From positions 1-34,507 of the forward strand of contig CABMII010000035.1 of NCBI GenBank assembly GCA_902386255.1: 34,507 bases of DNA. The letters run 5' to 3'. This stretch comes from an uncultured archaeon. Lineage in GTDB: Archaea; Halobacteriota; Methanosarcinia; Methanosarcinales; Methanoperedenaceae. Position 1 is the first letter of the stretch, and each line of letters opens with the position of its first letter. A program made the position numbers and the translations under genes. Positions 1 to 8,198 of the stretch are shown in pieces. The notes beneath the pieces were generated by a model. It was not told the origin of the DNA. It saw nothing but the letters and a program-made list of their open reading frames with translations, and ran no database searches.

Positions 1-13
1 GGTAAAAAATCTT

Positions 14-472
14 TCATAGCCTTACACCGGTTTTCTTAAATTCCCGTTCGCTGAAAAGAATGCTGTAATCCTTAATGCCAGTAGCAATGGATATCTCTCT
101 TGCTATTTTTTCGCATTCATCACGGGAATAGGCATGAATCATGGTAAAAAGGTTGTATCTCCAGTCAGGAAAACGCGGCCGTTCATAGCAATGGGTCACC
201 TCAGGAAAACCAGCCATTATAGCCCCGACAGTTTCCACTTTCTCATCCGGGACATTCCATGTGCACATGGCATTTGCGGTTATCCCGATAGCCCGGTGAC
301 CGATAGATGCGCCAAAACGCCGTATGACCCCGTCTTTTAGAAGGTTATCCAGCCTTCTCAACACCTCGTCTTCGGAGAGTGCCAGTTCTTTAGCGATTTG
401 TTTGAACGGTTCGGATACTATCGGTATCCCATCTTGCGTTAATTTTAATAATTTTTTATCAATTTCGTCCAT
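14..472 (-). CDS. ahbB: Siroheme decarboxylase subunit, AhbB-like
   Basis: This 152-aa protein belongs to the Lrp/AsnC-like AhbA/AhbB/NirDLGH family. In the alternative heme pathway an AhbA-AhbB pair decarboxylates siroheme to 12,18-didecarboxysiroheme in the cytoplasm. An N-terminal winged helix (about residues 1-55, ending in GVIRRFGASIGHRAIG) precedes a ferredoxin-like domain containing THCYERPRFPDWRYNLF, the form I associate with the AhbB branch. The length is normal and the stop is inside the window. The ATG has no Shine-Dalgarno, but an AT-rich element lies 10-25 nt upstream, so a leaderless transcript is possible. Its likely partner, AhbA, is 5.5 kb away beside AhbD. Which paralogue is A and which is B rests on motif recall and could be swapped. 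Confidence 0.8.
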   Translation of the reverse strand: MDEIDKKLLKLTQDGIPIVSEPFKQIAKELALSEDEVLRRLDNLLKDGVIRRFGASIGHRAIGITANAMCTWNVPDEKVETVGAIMAGFPEVTHCYERPRFPDWRYNLFTMIHAYSRDECEKIAREISIATGIKDYSILFSEREFKKTGVRL

Positions 473-575
473 GTTTAGCCGATAAATTTATTTGACCAAT
501 GTGCATATTATTACTTAATAAGTTCGGTATGGATAGGAATGAATGGATATTAGATTTTCATATAAATGAAATAAT

Positions 576-932
576 ATGATATACCTCAAAAACGCCCTGG
601 AAGTGATTAATGAAGTAGTAGTCATCCCTTTAGCGATAATAACCTTTTTTTTATTAATATACATAGTTATATATCTTAATAAAAAAGACCCTGATGTTAT
701 AAGATCCAGGATTTTTTTGAAATATAACGAGTTAAAAAAAGCATTTTTATTGCTGGCTGTTTTTGCTTTTATCCTGATATTGCATGTATCATTGATTTAT
801 GTTCCGCACTTCTATTCATTCGAGGATAATCCTTTAATCGAGTATATCCAGAGGTTTTTCGGATTGGTATTGATTATGGTAATGATAACTTTTGTGTATA
901 AAATTTTCAGAAGTATACGAAACGGCAAATAA
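576..932 (+). CDS. Small three-TM membrane protein, unknown function
   Basis: This 118-aa protein is not recognised. It has three strongly hydrophobic stretches, at about residues 12-34, 55-75 and 92-108, separated by short Lys/Arg-rich loops such as NKKDPDVIRSR and the C-terminal KIFRSIRNGK. It is therefore probably an integral membrane protein with no sizeable soluble domain. An AT-rich TATA-like element (CATATAAATG) ends about 10 nt before the ATG and there is no clear Shine-Dalgarno. It is transcribed divergently from ahbB and converges on a short minus-strand gene at 963-1121. No enzymatic motif is visible. Confidence 0.6.
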   Translation: MIYLKNALEVINEVVVIPLAIITFFLLIYIVIYLNKKDPDVIRSRIFLKYNELKKAFLLLAVFAFILILHVSLIYVPHFYSFEDNPLIEYIQRFFGLVLIMVMITFVYKIFRSIRNGK

Positions 933-962
933 TAGAGTTCTTCTTCGCAGCTTTTAAATAAA

Positions 963-1121
963 CTATCTTTTCAAATTGATACTGACTGTTTTCCAGTCGC
1001 TTCTAATGCCATGAAGCGCTTCAATAGAACCTTTGACCATTCCGAATAGGATTTTTTTTACAAAACCGTTCATAGGGATATCCTTTCCATCTACTTCTAA
1101 AATAATATCTGCATCTTCCAT
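963..1121 (-). CDS. Small conserved-looking protein (52 aa)
   Basis: A 52-aa frame runs from an ATG at 1121 to a TAG at 963. The protein begins MEDADIILEVDGKDIPMN and ends WKTVSINLKR. A Shine-Dalgarno-like GAGGT sits about 7 nt before the ATG, which is good support for real translation. The alternation of acidic and hydrophobic residues followed by a hydrophobic middle (NGFVKKILFGMV) resembles short archaeal proteins of unknown function, but I cannot name a family. It occupies the gap between the 3-TM gene and radC and is read on the opposite strand to both. Confidence 0.6.
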   Translation of the reverse strand: MEDADIILEVDGKDIPMNGFVKKILFGMVKGSIEALHGIRSDWKTVSINLKR

Positions 1122-1225
1122 ACAAGAACCTCGTCTCAATATAGGCTAAATGCCCATAATAGTTTTTACTATTATGTTCAATTATTTTAGAAGATTTTAT
1201 GTCTATAAAAATTATTGGAGGATTC

Positions 1226-1912
1226 ATGCAGGAAGATAAAATCAGAATCCTTGATATGCAAAAAGAGGACAGACCGCGCGAAAGACTGGTAAAAAAAGGA
1301 CCTGCGTCATTGAGCGATTCGGAACTCCTGGCGATAATCCTGAGGACGGGCTCAAGAAAGGAAAACGTGTTAAATCTGTCCCATAGGATATTAAATCAGT
1401 ATAATCTCAAACAACTATCCCGGATTAATCTTACCCAGTTGATGAAAGTGCACGGCATAAAAGAAGGCAAGGCAGCGCAGATTTCAGCTTGTTTTGAGAT
1501 TGCGCGAAGGCTTGAATCCTGCACTGAAGAAGCAAAACCAAAAATCAACTCGCCTGAAGACGTTTACAGGCTGATATACCCGAGATTGCGTGAAGAGAAA
1601 AAAGAAATGTTTATCGAGCTTTGCCTTGATACCAAAAACCAGGTGATAAAGGAGGAAACCATCTCAATCGGTTCCCTGAATGCCAATGTCGTACACCCGA
1701 GAGAAGTGTTCAAGATGGCGCTTGCCGAATCGGCAGCGCATATCATCGTGGCTCATAATCACCCCTCAGGCGACCCTGCGCCAAGCAGGGAAGATATTGA
1801 AATAACCAAAAAATTAGTTGAAACAGGAAGCATCATGGGAATAACCGTCCTTGACCATATAATTATCGGTGACGGGAGGCATTTTAGCATGAAAGAGGCA
1901 GGACACATCTGA
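1226..1912 (+). CDS. radC: RadC family JAB/MPN domain protein
   Basis: The 228-aa protein has the RadC/UPF0758 layout. The N-terminal half carries a helix-hairpin-helix segment (around LMKVHGIKEGKAAQI). The C-terminal half carries the JAMM metal site with HNHPSGDPAPSREDI, giving two His near residues 177 and 179 and the Asp near 190, plus an upstream Glu. RadC was named for DNA repair, but its role is unsettled and the fold suggests a metalloprotease or nuclease-like activity. I use the ATG at 1226 because GGAGG lies 4 nt upstream; an earlier in-frame start at 1199 lacks such a site. It leads a close plus-strand run with mobA 13 bp downstream, so the four genes may be cotranscribed. Confidence 0.88.
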   Translation: MQEDKIRILDMQKEDRPRERLVKKGPASLSDSELLAIILRTGSRKENVLNLSHRILNQYNLKQLSRINLTQLMKVHGIKEGKAAQISACFEIARRLESCTEEAKPKINSPEDVYRLIYPRLREEKKEMFIELCLDTKNQVIKEETISIGSLNANVVHPREVFKMALAESAAHIIVAHNHPSGDPAPSREDIEITKKLVETGSIMGITVLDHIIIGDGRHFSMKEAGHI

Positions 1913-1925
1913 TTCAGGAGTTTGC

Positions 1926-2546
1926 ATGTCTTATTCTGCTCTCATCCTTGCAGGTGGAAAGGGAAGCCGCCTGGGTTACCGGGAAAAGGCTCTTATGGAT
2001 ATTAAGGGCAGACCTCTTCTGGCTTTTGTTATCGAAAGCCTCAAAAAAGTGGTCGATAACATTATCATTTCTGTTCGCGATAAGGCACAGGGCGAATTAC
2101 TGGAAACCCGCTTCCCGGGATTTACTTTTGCATACGATACGTATAAAAACACAGGGCCGCTTGCAGGCATCCTTTCAGGGCTTCTGGCATGCAGGGATGA
2201 ATTCTGTTTTATTGCTGCCTGCGACATGCCTTTCATAAATGATAATGTAGTCAAGATGCTTTTTAAAAAAAGTGAATTTCACGATGCTGCAATCCCGCGA
2301 TGGGAGGATGGTTTTCTTGAGCCCTTGCATGCTGTTTACAGGTGTAGGTCAATGATACTTGAGACGAGAAAAGCAATCGATTCCGGTGAAACCATTATTC
2401 TTGCCCCCGTTTTTAAATTAAAAGTCAATTATGTGGGAATCGAGGAGATTAAGAAACTTGACCCGGAATTAAAAACGTTTATGAATATCAATACACCTGA
2501 AGATATGCAGCAGATAATCAAAAATACAGAATTCCAATCATATTAA
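1926..2546 (+). CDS. mobA: Molybdenum cofactor guanylyltransferase MobA
   Basis: The 206-aa protein has the MobA nucleotidyltransferase fold. The signature LILAGGKGSRLGYREKAL near the N-terminus binds GTP, and TGPLAGILSGL and AACDMPFI are further conserved segments, the latter holding the metal-binding Asp. It transfers GMP from GTP to molybdopterin to give the bis-MGD or MGD cofactor in the cytoplasm. GGAG lies upstream of the ATG. It is followed one base later by fdhD, and then mobB, forming a molybdoenzyme-maturation group. No molybdoenzyme structural gene is in the window, so the client enzyme (formate dehydrogenase, nitrate reductase or another) is not visible here. Confidence 0.9.
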   Translation: MSYSALILAGGKGSRLGYREKALMDIKGRPLLAFVIESLKKVVDNIIISVRDKAQGELLETRFPGFTFAYDTYKNTGPLAGILSGLLACRDEFCFIAACDMPFINDNVVKMLFKKSEFHDAAIPRWEDGFLEPLHAVYRCRSMILETRKAIDSGETIILAPVFKLKVNYVGIEEIKKLDPELKTFMNINTPEDMQQIIKNTEFQSY

Positions 2547-2547
2547 T

Positions 2548-3291
2548 ATGTATTCTAAAAAATATCATGCCCAAGAGCAAACAAGCGATTCAACACATGA
2601 ACAGGATTATGTAGTGGCTGTGGAAGATACGATTGAACTGTTTGTAAACAATACCAATATTGCATCAATACTTGCTACCCCTGAAATGCAAAAAGAGCTT
2701 GCTTATGGTTATCTTATCTGCGAGGGGCTTGTGAAAGAACCTGATGATATTCATAGAGTCCGTCTTGATGGAAAAACAATACACGTCGAGGTAGAACCCA
2801 CCGAACATCTTGAACTATGGCGCGAACTGCGCTCCTCAGGATGCGTAGGTGTCAGGTGGGAAGAAAACGAATCAATATCTGTAAGCTCTGATACGATTTT
2901 CAGCCCGGATTCTATTAATAAAAGCCTTGTGTTCCTCGAATCGGAAGTATATACAAGGACGCGAGGTACGCATGCGGCATGCCTTGTAAATGCCGGTGGG
3001 GAATGCGTGGCAAAAGCGATAGACGTTGGAAGACATAATGCTTTTGATAAGGTTGTAGGACTCGCCTATCTTGAGGGGATTGATGTAAGCGGGCATTTCA
3101 TTCTTTCCACGGGGCGCCAGTCAGCCGGCATGGTATTGAAAGCCGCCCGCGCCGGGATACCACTTGTAGTAACAAAAACCGCTCCGCTTAATACTGGTAT
3201 TGATGCCGCCGTGAGAAGCGGGGTCTGCCTTGTTTGTTTTGTCTCGCATGATAAAATGTCAGTCTTTGCGCATCCGGAGAGGCTCAAGTGA
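2548..3291 (+). CDS. fdhD: FdhD-type sulfurtransferase for molybdoenzymes
   Basis: The 247-aa protein is FdhD/NarQ-like. It contains MQKELAYGYLICEGLV, TRTRGTHAACL, DVGRHNAFDKVVG and STGRQSAGMVLKAA, all characteristic of the family. FdhD carries a persulfide from a cysteine desulfurase to the Mo/W cofactor of formate dehydrogenase-type enzymes. The bacterial CxxC loop appears here as SSGCVGV with a single Cys at residue 99, which would align with the essential first Cys of the E. coli protein; the second is absent. The start ATG is one base after the mobA stop. Its 3' end overlaps mobB by GTGA, so translation of the three genes is probably coupled. Confidence 0.9.
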   Translation: MYSKKYHAQEQTSDSTHEQDYVVAVEDTIELFVNNTNIASILATPEMQKELAYGYLICEGLVKEPDDIHRVRLDGKTIHVEVEPTEHLELWRELRSSGCVGVRWEENESISVSSDTIFSPDSINKSLVFLESEVYTRTRGTHAACLVNAGGECVAKAIDVGRHNAFDKVVGLAYLEGIDVSGHFILSTGRQSAGMVLKAARAGIPLVVTKTAPLNTGIDAAVRSGVCLVCFVSHDKMSVFAHPERLK

Positions 3292-3764
3292 TTCCAGTCA
3301 TCTGCATTGTGGGGAAAAGCAAAATCGATAAAACACGATTGATGGAGGTATTGATAAAAGAATTAAAGAACAGGAATCTCCGGGTCGGCGCTATCAAATA
3401 TCATAAACATGGCGATTTTGATATGGATATCGAGGGTAAAGATAGCTGGAAATATGCAAAAGCAGGAGTCGATACGGTTGCTGTATCCTCATCGGTGAAG
3501 TTTGCATTAATCAAAAAAGTTGAAAAAGAAATGAAAATTGATGAGATTTGTGATGACTATTTCCCGGATGTAGATATTGTTCTTGCCGATGGTTTCACGT
3601 TATCCGACAAGCCCCGCATCATTGTTGCGGAAAGTGATGAAGATGCTTCTATTTTCAAAAGGGGCTGTCCTGTGATAGCGGTTGTGGGTAAATCCGGGCT
3701 TCTGGATATAGAACCAATAGTGGATAAAATAATTGCATTTTTGGAAAGTTCAAATATTAGCTAA
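3288..3764 (+). CDS. mobB: MobB-like molybdopterin-guanine biosynthesis protein
   Basis: The 158-aa protein matches MobB by fold order and context: an N-terminal P-loop region, then VGAIKYHKHGDFDMDIEGKDSW, a GVDT segment, and a Walker-B-like IVLADGFTLSDKPRI. MobB is a GTP-binding helper to MobA. The P-loop is unusual, reading GKSKIDKTR where the family normally has a GxxGxGKTT pattern: the Gly before Lys is Asp and the second Thr is Arg. The start is GTG at 3288, overlapping the fdhD stop as GTGA, with GGAGAGG upstream. Its end overlaps the converging DUF429 gene by 4 bp. Assignment is firm; GTPase activity is uncertain. Confidence 0.85.
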   Translation: MIPVICIVGKSKIDKTRLMEVLIKELKNRNLRVGAIKYHKHGDFDMDIEGKDSWKYAKAGVDTVAVSSSVKFALIKKVEKEMKIDEICDDYFPDVDIVLADGFTLSDKPRIIVAESDEDASIFKRGCPVIAVVGKSGLLDIEPIVDKIIAFLESSNIS

Positions 3765-4420
3765 TATTCGTTTATCATATGGTTGCGCCGTTTCATCGGC
3801 ACGTAGATTGCGCCGTCCCCGCCGTCTATTTTAGAAGCGATTCCATTACCTTCGCAGTAGGCGACGTATGCGGAAAGTATGGCATCCAGTTCATCATCAA
3901 ACAAAAGCCTGTCGCCCGTGATTTCATCCAGCCCGGCTATAAAACCTGAAAGTGCATCCTGGATTACCTTTCTCCCTTCCTTTGATTTTTTCTTTTCATC
4001 AATGCCAATATGGAGGATTCTCCTTGCTGCATAAGGGTAAACCTCTATTACCATGGCATCAAGTTCTTTTTCAGCCCATTTCTTAAGTTCAATCCCCTTA
4101 TCCACCCATCTGCTTACCCATTGTGCGCCCGATGGATAGCACGGGATTCCGTGTTTACGCAGCCGCCTTTCGCATTCCCTCATGGTACCGTGCTCCGGTC
4201 TTGAGAGAGGCGCATCTATGCCGATAATCCTTGAACCTGAATCTTCTGATAAACCGGTTAAGTAATCGCGGATTTTCTTATCGTCAGATACCATATGCTC
4301 AGGTGGAGCTTCTATGAGAGGTTTTCCGTTTTTTTCAAGGAGGTATGCAAGACCGGTACTTTTGCGAAGCATGCTGGTTCCAAGGTCAACGCCTATGAAT
4401 ACGGTTCTACTGTTGCTCAT
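3761..4420 (-). CDS. DUF429 family predicted nuclease-like protein
   Basis: The 219-aa protein begins with FIGVDLGTSM and has IIGIDAPLSRPEHGTMRECERRLR, then VIEVYPYAARRIL and a late DDELDAILSAYVAYCEGNG. These are the features of DUF429, a family with an RNase H-like fold predicted to be a nuclease. Candidate acidic catalytic residues are the Asp in GVDLG, the Asp in GIDAP and the Asp pair in DDELDA. The biological role is unknown. It converges on mobB with a 4-bp overlap and lies just downstream of the ATPase gene on the same strand (28 bp), but nothing shows a functional link. Confidence 0.78.
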   Translation of the reverse strand: MSNSRTVFIGVDLGTSMLRKSTGLAYLLEKNGKPLIEAPPEHMVSDDKKIRDYLTGLSEDSGSRIIGIDAPLSRPEHGTMRECERRLRKHGIPCYPSGAQWVSRWVDKGIELKKWAEKELDAMVIEVYPYAARRILHIGIDEKKKSKEGRKVIQDALSGFIAGLDEITGDRLLFDDELDAILSAYVAYCEGNGIASKIDGGDGAIYVPMKRRNHMINEY

Positions 4421-4448
4421 GGTTTATCTATAAACATCTCCCATTTTC

Positions 4449-5768
4449 TTAAGATTGATTTGCAAGTAAAAACAGCCAGATAGGTATCATCCGTATCTCT
4501 TTTCCCTCTGATTCGATGCTATCTAAACTATTTTTAGTAACAACTATTCCATTTTTACAATTGTATTTATCCATAAATGAAAACAAACCTTTTAGCGCTT
4601 TTTTATCAACCTTGGACTTGAATTTCACTTCGATGGGCAGCAGGGTTTTATTTCTCAGGATGACGATATCCACTTCATTCCCTTTTGCATCCTTCCAATA
4701 AAAAACATCGTCCCAAATATGCTTTTTGCAGTGGTTGAATACAAGGGTTTCCGCTATTAACCCCACTTCTGTGTCTTCAAGGTGGAAGAAAGCGTGGTCG
4801 GAGGCATAAATTTTGAAGTTTTTTTCAGATATTTTTATTCTGCTTCCGGAGTAGTACTGGCTTTTCTCTATGAGGAAAGAATTATCAAGATATTCTATAT
4901 ATGTTTTTATCGTTTCAAATTTTGTATTAAGGGAATTAGCTAGTTTTGCGTAATTTACGATGTTTCCAGACTCTTTCACAAACGAATAGAATAGACCTTC
5001 GAGCGCATCTATTCTCTTTACTTCAAATAAATTCACTATGTCCCTGTAAAACACTAAATCAATCCACGTTTTAAGGGTATTTTTTACCCCTTCTTTTGTA
5101 AGCGAATATGTCTCAGGAAAACCGCCAAGCTCCATGTATCTATCAAATAACAGCATTATTTTTTCAGCTTGCAGAGGGGGTTTCAGGTCTCTGAGAGGCA
5201 TTTTTTCAATTTCCATGTCATTTTGCCTCAAAAATTCCCTGAATGAAAAGGGATGTATCCTGTGAATTTTTATCCTTCCAACAAGACTCTCGCCGCTCCC
5301 CTTCAATATGTTCATGCTTGAAGAACCCGAGACGAAGAATTTTATGTCCCAGCCTTTATCATATATGGATTTCACTTCTTCTCCCCATTCTTTAATTTTC
5401 TGAACCTCATCAAGGAATATGAAAACCTTACTTGAAAGTTCATTTGGAACTTCCTGGATTATGTTTCTGCTGTAGAGAGTTAATAGTCGCCTGATGATTG
5501 TTTCTTCTTTTTTCATGGCATCAAAAGAAAAGTAGAGTATCCTCTTTGGAGCAATCCCATTTTCTAAAAGATGCTGGATTGCCTGTTTCATCAATATTGT
5601 TTTTCCAACTCGCCTTAAACCTACGAAACAGGTGACTTCTTTTCCATCTATTTCTTCGAGAACCTCGTTCCAGATATCTCTCGTAGTAGTTTTTTCTTTC
5701 AGGGGCGCTCCGCCAGTCCACCATGGATTCTGAGAGACGATTTCGTTCAGGAGTTCGAGGTCTTCCAT
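4449..5768 (-). CDS. AAA family ATPase with DUF4143 domain
   Basis: The 439-aa protein has the usual layout of the archaeal/bacterial AAA_14-DUF4143 family. Walker A is VGLRRVGKT at residues 49-57, Walker B is VFIFLDEVQKIKEW near 115-125, and a sensor-like FFVSGSSSMNILKG follows. The C-terminal part carries YWKDAKGNEVDIVIL...LPIEVKFKSK, the E-x-D...ExK arrangement of a PD-(D/E)XK-like fold. The molecular function of this family is not established. It is often patchily distributed, which fits an accessory gene. There is no Shine-Dalgarno; a TATA-like CTATTTATCC lies about 25 nt upstream and a perfect inverted repeat lies just beyond it. Confidence 0.85.
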   Translation of the reverse strand: MEDLELLNEIVSQNPWWTGGAPLKEKTTTRDIWNEVLEEIDGKEVTCFVGLRRVGKTILMKQAIQHLLENGIAPKRILYFSFDAMKKEETIIRRLLTLYSRNIIQEVPNELSSKVFIFLDEVQKIKEWGEEVKSIYDKGWDIKFFVSGSSSMNILKGSGESLVGRIKIHRIHPFSFREFLRQNDMEIEKMPLRDLKPPLQAEKIMLLFDRYMELGGFPETYSLTKEGVKNTLKTWIDLVFYRDIVNLFEVKRIDALEGLFYSFVKESGNIVNYAKLANSLNTKFETIKTYIEYLDNSFLIEKSQYYSGSRIKISEKNFKIYASDHAFFHLEDTEVGLIAETLVFNHCKKHIWDDVFYWKDAKGNEVDIVILRNKTLLPIEVKFKSKVDKKALKGLFSFMDKYNCKNGIVVTKNSLDSIESEGKEIRMIPIWLFLLANQS

Positions 5769-5806
5769 GCTGAGATATGGACTCTCAAGGGATAAATAGT
5801 TGTCGA

Positions 5807-5829
5807 AATATTCCAGTAGATGGAATATT
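5807..5829. promoter_or_regulatory. Perfect 9-bp inverted repeat upstream of the ATPase gene
   Basis: AATATTCCA and TGGAATATT form a perfect inverted repeat separated by 5 bases, about 40 nt upstream of the DUF4143 ATPase start and adjacent to its TATA-like element. The position suits an operator or BRE-region site, although a simple hairpin cannot be ruled out. A third partial copy (TTGGAATAAT) occurs about 25 bp further upstream. Confidence 0.4.
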
Positions 5830-5939
5830 TTAACTTAAATTTGATACAGATGTTGGAATAATTTAGTCTTTATTGCTCACTTTTGTCGCTAATAGGTCCA
5901 CCCGCGTAAGTTTTATAGCTCCCAGTCAGTATATAATAC

Positions 5940-6395
5940 CTACCTAATATTAAACTTCACCCCGATCTTGAACAGCCTCTTCGTAGGCAAATTCATGACC
6001 TCACACCCCGTTTTCTCCTTAATCTCCCTCAGAATCTCCTGCATCCTCTCCTCGCTCTCAGCCGAAAGCGTGAACCAGATATTGTAATTAGCAGGTCTCA
6101 AATAATTATGCGATACCTCATCATATTCATTAATAATCCCGGCCACCTCATCCACTCGCTCTTCCGGCACCTTCATAGCCACAAGCGTGCTAACTCCACC
6201 TGTTTTCTTGGTGCTGATTATCGGACCTATGCGCCTTATAGCCCCCTCTCTCTGGAGCCGCGTGATGCGCCTTATAACCTCTTCCTCTTTTAAGCCGAGG
6301 CTTTTTCCAAGTGCCTCAAACGGCCTGTGCTCAAGCGGGAAATCAAGCTGTACTGCGTTCAATATCTTTTTATCAACATCGTCCAGTGAAATCAT
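5940..6395 (-). CDS. ahbA: Siroheme decarboxylase subunit, AhbA-like
   Basis: The 151-aa protein is the second Lrp/AsnC-like siroheme decarboxylase subunit in the window. It has a winged helix (residues 1-55, with [18 protein letters not shown]) and an effector-like domain with [19 protein letters not shown], the pattern I associate with AhbA. It pairs with AhbB to make didecarboxysiroheme. I place the start at 6395, not at an upstream in-frame ATG at 6428. At 6395 the ATG overlaps the ahbD stop as ATGA and a GGTGA ribosome site lies about 6 nt upstream inside ahbD. Translation is therefore likely coupled to ahbD. Confidence 0.85.
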   Translation of the reverse strand: MISLDDVDKKILNAVQLDFPLEHRPFEALGKSLGLKEEEVIRRITRLQREGAIRRIGPIISTKKTGGVSTLVAMKVPEERVDEVAGIINEYDEVSHNYLRPANYNIWFTLSAESEERMQEILREIKEKTGCEVMNLPTKRLFKIGVKFNIR

Positions 6396-7468
6396 GCCTT
6401 CACCGCTTTCACAGGCACATATACGCAATACGGCTCTTCATCCAGGTAATCGCCTGTAGCCGCATACGCCCTCGCGCGGCACCCCCCGCACACGGTGCGG
6501 TACTCACAGTTCCCGCATTTGCCTTTGAGCTTTCCAGGATCTCGAAGGTCGTTGAACACTTTTGATTTCTCCCATATCATCGCAAACGGCTTCTGCCTGA
6601 TATTGCCTGCAAACGCAGGAAGGTACCCGCACGGATAGACATCGCCTTTGCTTGAAACAAAACAGAATGCAGAGCCACCGAGGCAGCCTTTCGTCATGGC
6701 TTCAAACCCGTGTGTTTCGGGCGTAATCCTTATTCCCTCGGCTTTTGCGCGCTGGCGCATAATCCTGAAATAATGCGGGGCGCATGTGGCTTTTAACTGA
6801 ATCCTCTTATCCTTGCTCTTATCGTAAAACCAGTTAAGCACTCGCTCGTATTCCTCAGGTGGGATTTCCTCGGATTCGATTTCCTCGCCCCTTCCTGTGG
6901 GGACAAGCAGGAATATGTGAAGCGCAGACGCCTTTAATGCGAGTGCAAATTCATAAATTAGCGGGATTTCAACAAGGTTCCTTTTCGTTATCGTGGTGTT
7001 TATCTGGAAACTTAAGCCCTCTTTCTTTAAAATATCAATCCCACGGAGCGCAGCCTCAAATGCACCGGGCTCTCCCCTGAAGGTGTCATGCGTCTCTTTT
7101 GTCGCGCCGTCGATACTGATGCTCACCCGCTGGATGCCCGATTCTTTTAATTTCCTGGCGATTTCAGGCGTGAGAAGAGTCCCATTTGTGGCAAGCACCG
7201 CCCGCAGGCCGCGTCCAGTGGCATACCGTGCAATATCATAAACATCGGCGCGGAGAAGCGGCTCGCCCCCGGTCAGGATTATAATAGGTTTGTATTCTAC
7301 CAGTTCATCCACAAAATGTTTTGCCTCAGCCGTGGATAATTCATCAGGCGTAGGCTCTTTGATGGCCGATGCCCGGCAGTGTATGCAGGCAAGATTGCAG
7401 GCGTTTGTCAATTCCCATGCAATAAGCCTTGGAGGTTTTACTTTTTGTTCTGTCAATAAATCACGCAT
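6392..7468 (-). CDS. ahbD: Radical SAM heme synthase, AhbD-like
   Basis: The 358-aa protein has the radical SAM cluster motif CNLACIHC (C24, C28, C31), the TGGEPLL glycine motif, and a C-terminal SPASM-like region with CxxC-type cysteines ([13 protein letters not shown] and a last Cys near residue 350) for an auxiliary 4Fe-4S cluster. AhbD oxidatively decarboxylates the propionates of Fe-coproporphyrin III to the vinyls of heme b. The start [18 protein letters not shown] and direct linkage to ahbA fit AhbD; the deacetylase AhbC is the main alternative. AAAGGA precedes the ATG. The gene is divergent from the Fic/Doc-like gene, with a 57-bp shared upstream region. Confidence 0.82.
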   Translation of the reverse strand: MRDLLTEQKVKPPRLIAWELTNACNLACIHCRASAIKEPTPDELSTAEAKHFVDELVEYKPIIILTGGEPLLRADVYDIARYATGRGLRAVLATNGTLLTPEIARKLKESGIQRVSISIDGATKETHDTFRGEPGAFEAALRGIDILKKEGLSFQINTTITKRNLVEIPLIYEFALALKASALHIFLLVPTGRGEEIESEEIPPEEYERVLNWFYDKSKDKRIQLKATCAPHYFRIMRQRAKAEGIRITPETHGFEAMTKGCLGGSAFCFVSSKGDVYPCGYLPAFAGNIRQKPFAMIWEKSKVFNDLRDPGKLKGKCGNCEYRTVCGGCRARAYAATGDYLDEEPYCVYVPVKAVKA

Positions 7469-7525
7469 TATCCTTTGTTACCTTAACCTTTATGTATTTA
7501 TGGAAACAGCACCTAAGGGCGCTTA

Positions 7526-7972
7526 TTGAGCCAAAAACTACTCACGGTAGAGAACTTATTGGATATTAACAATGAACTTAAAGAGGATGCTATGAGGGAC
7601 CCTCGGATAGAATACACTGGAAGCGGTGAATATCCAATCAAAAAATATGAACTCGAAAAGTTGATAGAATACACTCCGCGTCGTGATAGTCTTGAAATAG
7701 CAGCATACTACCTTAAGAACATAATCCTGTTGCAGGCGTTCCCGGATGGGAATCACAGGACAGCCCTGTATGCTGTGGAGCTTTTCCTGAAAAAGAATGG
7801 CTACTCTTTCAATTATACACCGGAAGAATCCTATGAATTCAGAAAAGAGCTTTACAGTAGAAGACTTCGGCAATACAAAACCTATGAGGAAAGACCTGTA
7901 AGCGTTTTAAAAGAAGATGATAATCAGGTGTTCTCATTCTGTTTCGAGTTTGTCAGGTCCCATGCGGGTTAG
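7526..7972 (+). CDS. Fic/Doc-like protein with altered catalytic motif
   Basis: The 148-aa protein contains QAFPDGNHRTALYAVE, which aligns with the Fic/Doc motif HxFx(D/E)GN(G/K)R except that the leading catalytic His is Gln (codon CAG). The preceding helices (DSLEIAAYYLKNIILL) fit the Fic helical core. Family members transfer AMP, phosphate or related groups to proteins, or act as Doc toxins. The missing His suggests an inactive or altered enzyme. The only good start is TTG at 7526, because an in-frame stop lies 9 nt upstream. A TATA-like TTTATGTA lies about 30 nt before it, suggesting a nearly leaderless mRNA. No antitoxin gene is adjacent in the same direction. Confidence 0.65.
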   Translation: MSQKLLTVENLLDINNELKEDAMRDPRIEYTGSGEYPIKKYELEKLIEYTPRRDSLEIAAYYLKNIILLQAFPDGNHRTALYAVELFLKKNGYSFNYTPEESYEFRKELYSRRLRQYKTYEERPVSVLKEDDNQVFSFCFEFVRSHAG

Positions 7973-8118
7973 CTTAAGATTACAGAAACCTCATGCCTGC
8001 GGTCAAGTATTTCTCTGATTAACTGCCTGTCGCTGCGGCTCTCTGCCTGTCCGGTTTGCAAGCTGGCTCTTCTGGCCGCCTTTTTCTTCCTTAAAACAAA
8101 TTGTTTGCTCTGCATCAT
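7969..8118 (-). CDS. Possible small basic protein (49 aa)
   Basis: A 49-aa frame starts at a double ATG (8118/8115) and ends in TAA at 7969. It is strongly basic at the N-terminus (MMQSKQFVLRKKKAARRAS) and has an amphipathic segment DRQLIREILDRRHEVSVIL. A TATA-like CTTAAATAGG lies about 20 nt upstream, which would suit a leaderless archaeal transcript. There is no Shine-Dalgarno. It overlaps the last 4 bases of the converging Fic/Doc-like gene. No family is recognised. It may be a nucleic-acid-binding peptide or not a gene at all. Confidence 0.4.
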   Translation of the reverse strand: MMQSKQFVLRKKKAARRASLQTGQAESRSDRQLIREILDRRHEVSVILS

Positions 8119-8198
8119 AACTACTATTAATAATTCCTATTTAAGTATGTGTATAAGAGTTCATAACATTTATGTAATAAGTGGATAGAATAACAGAC

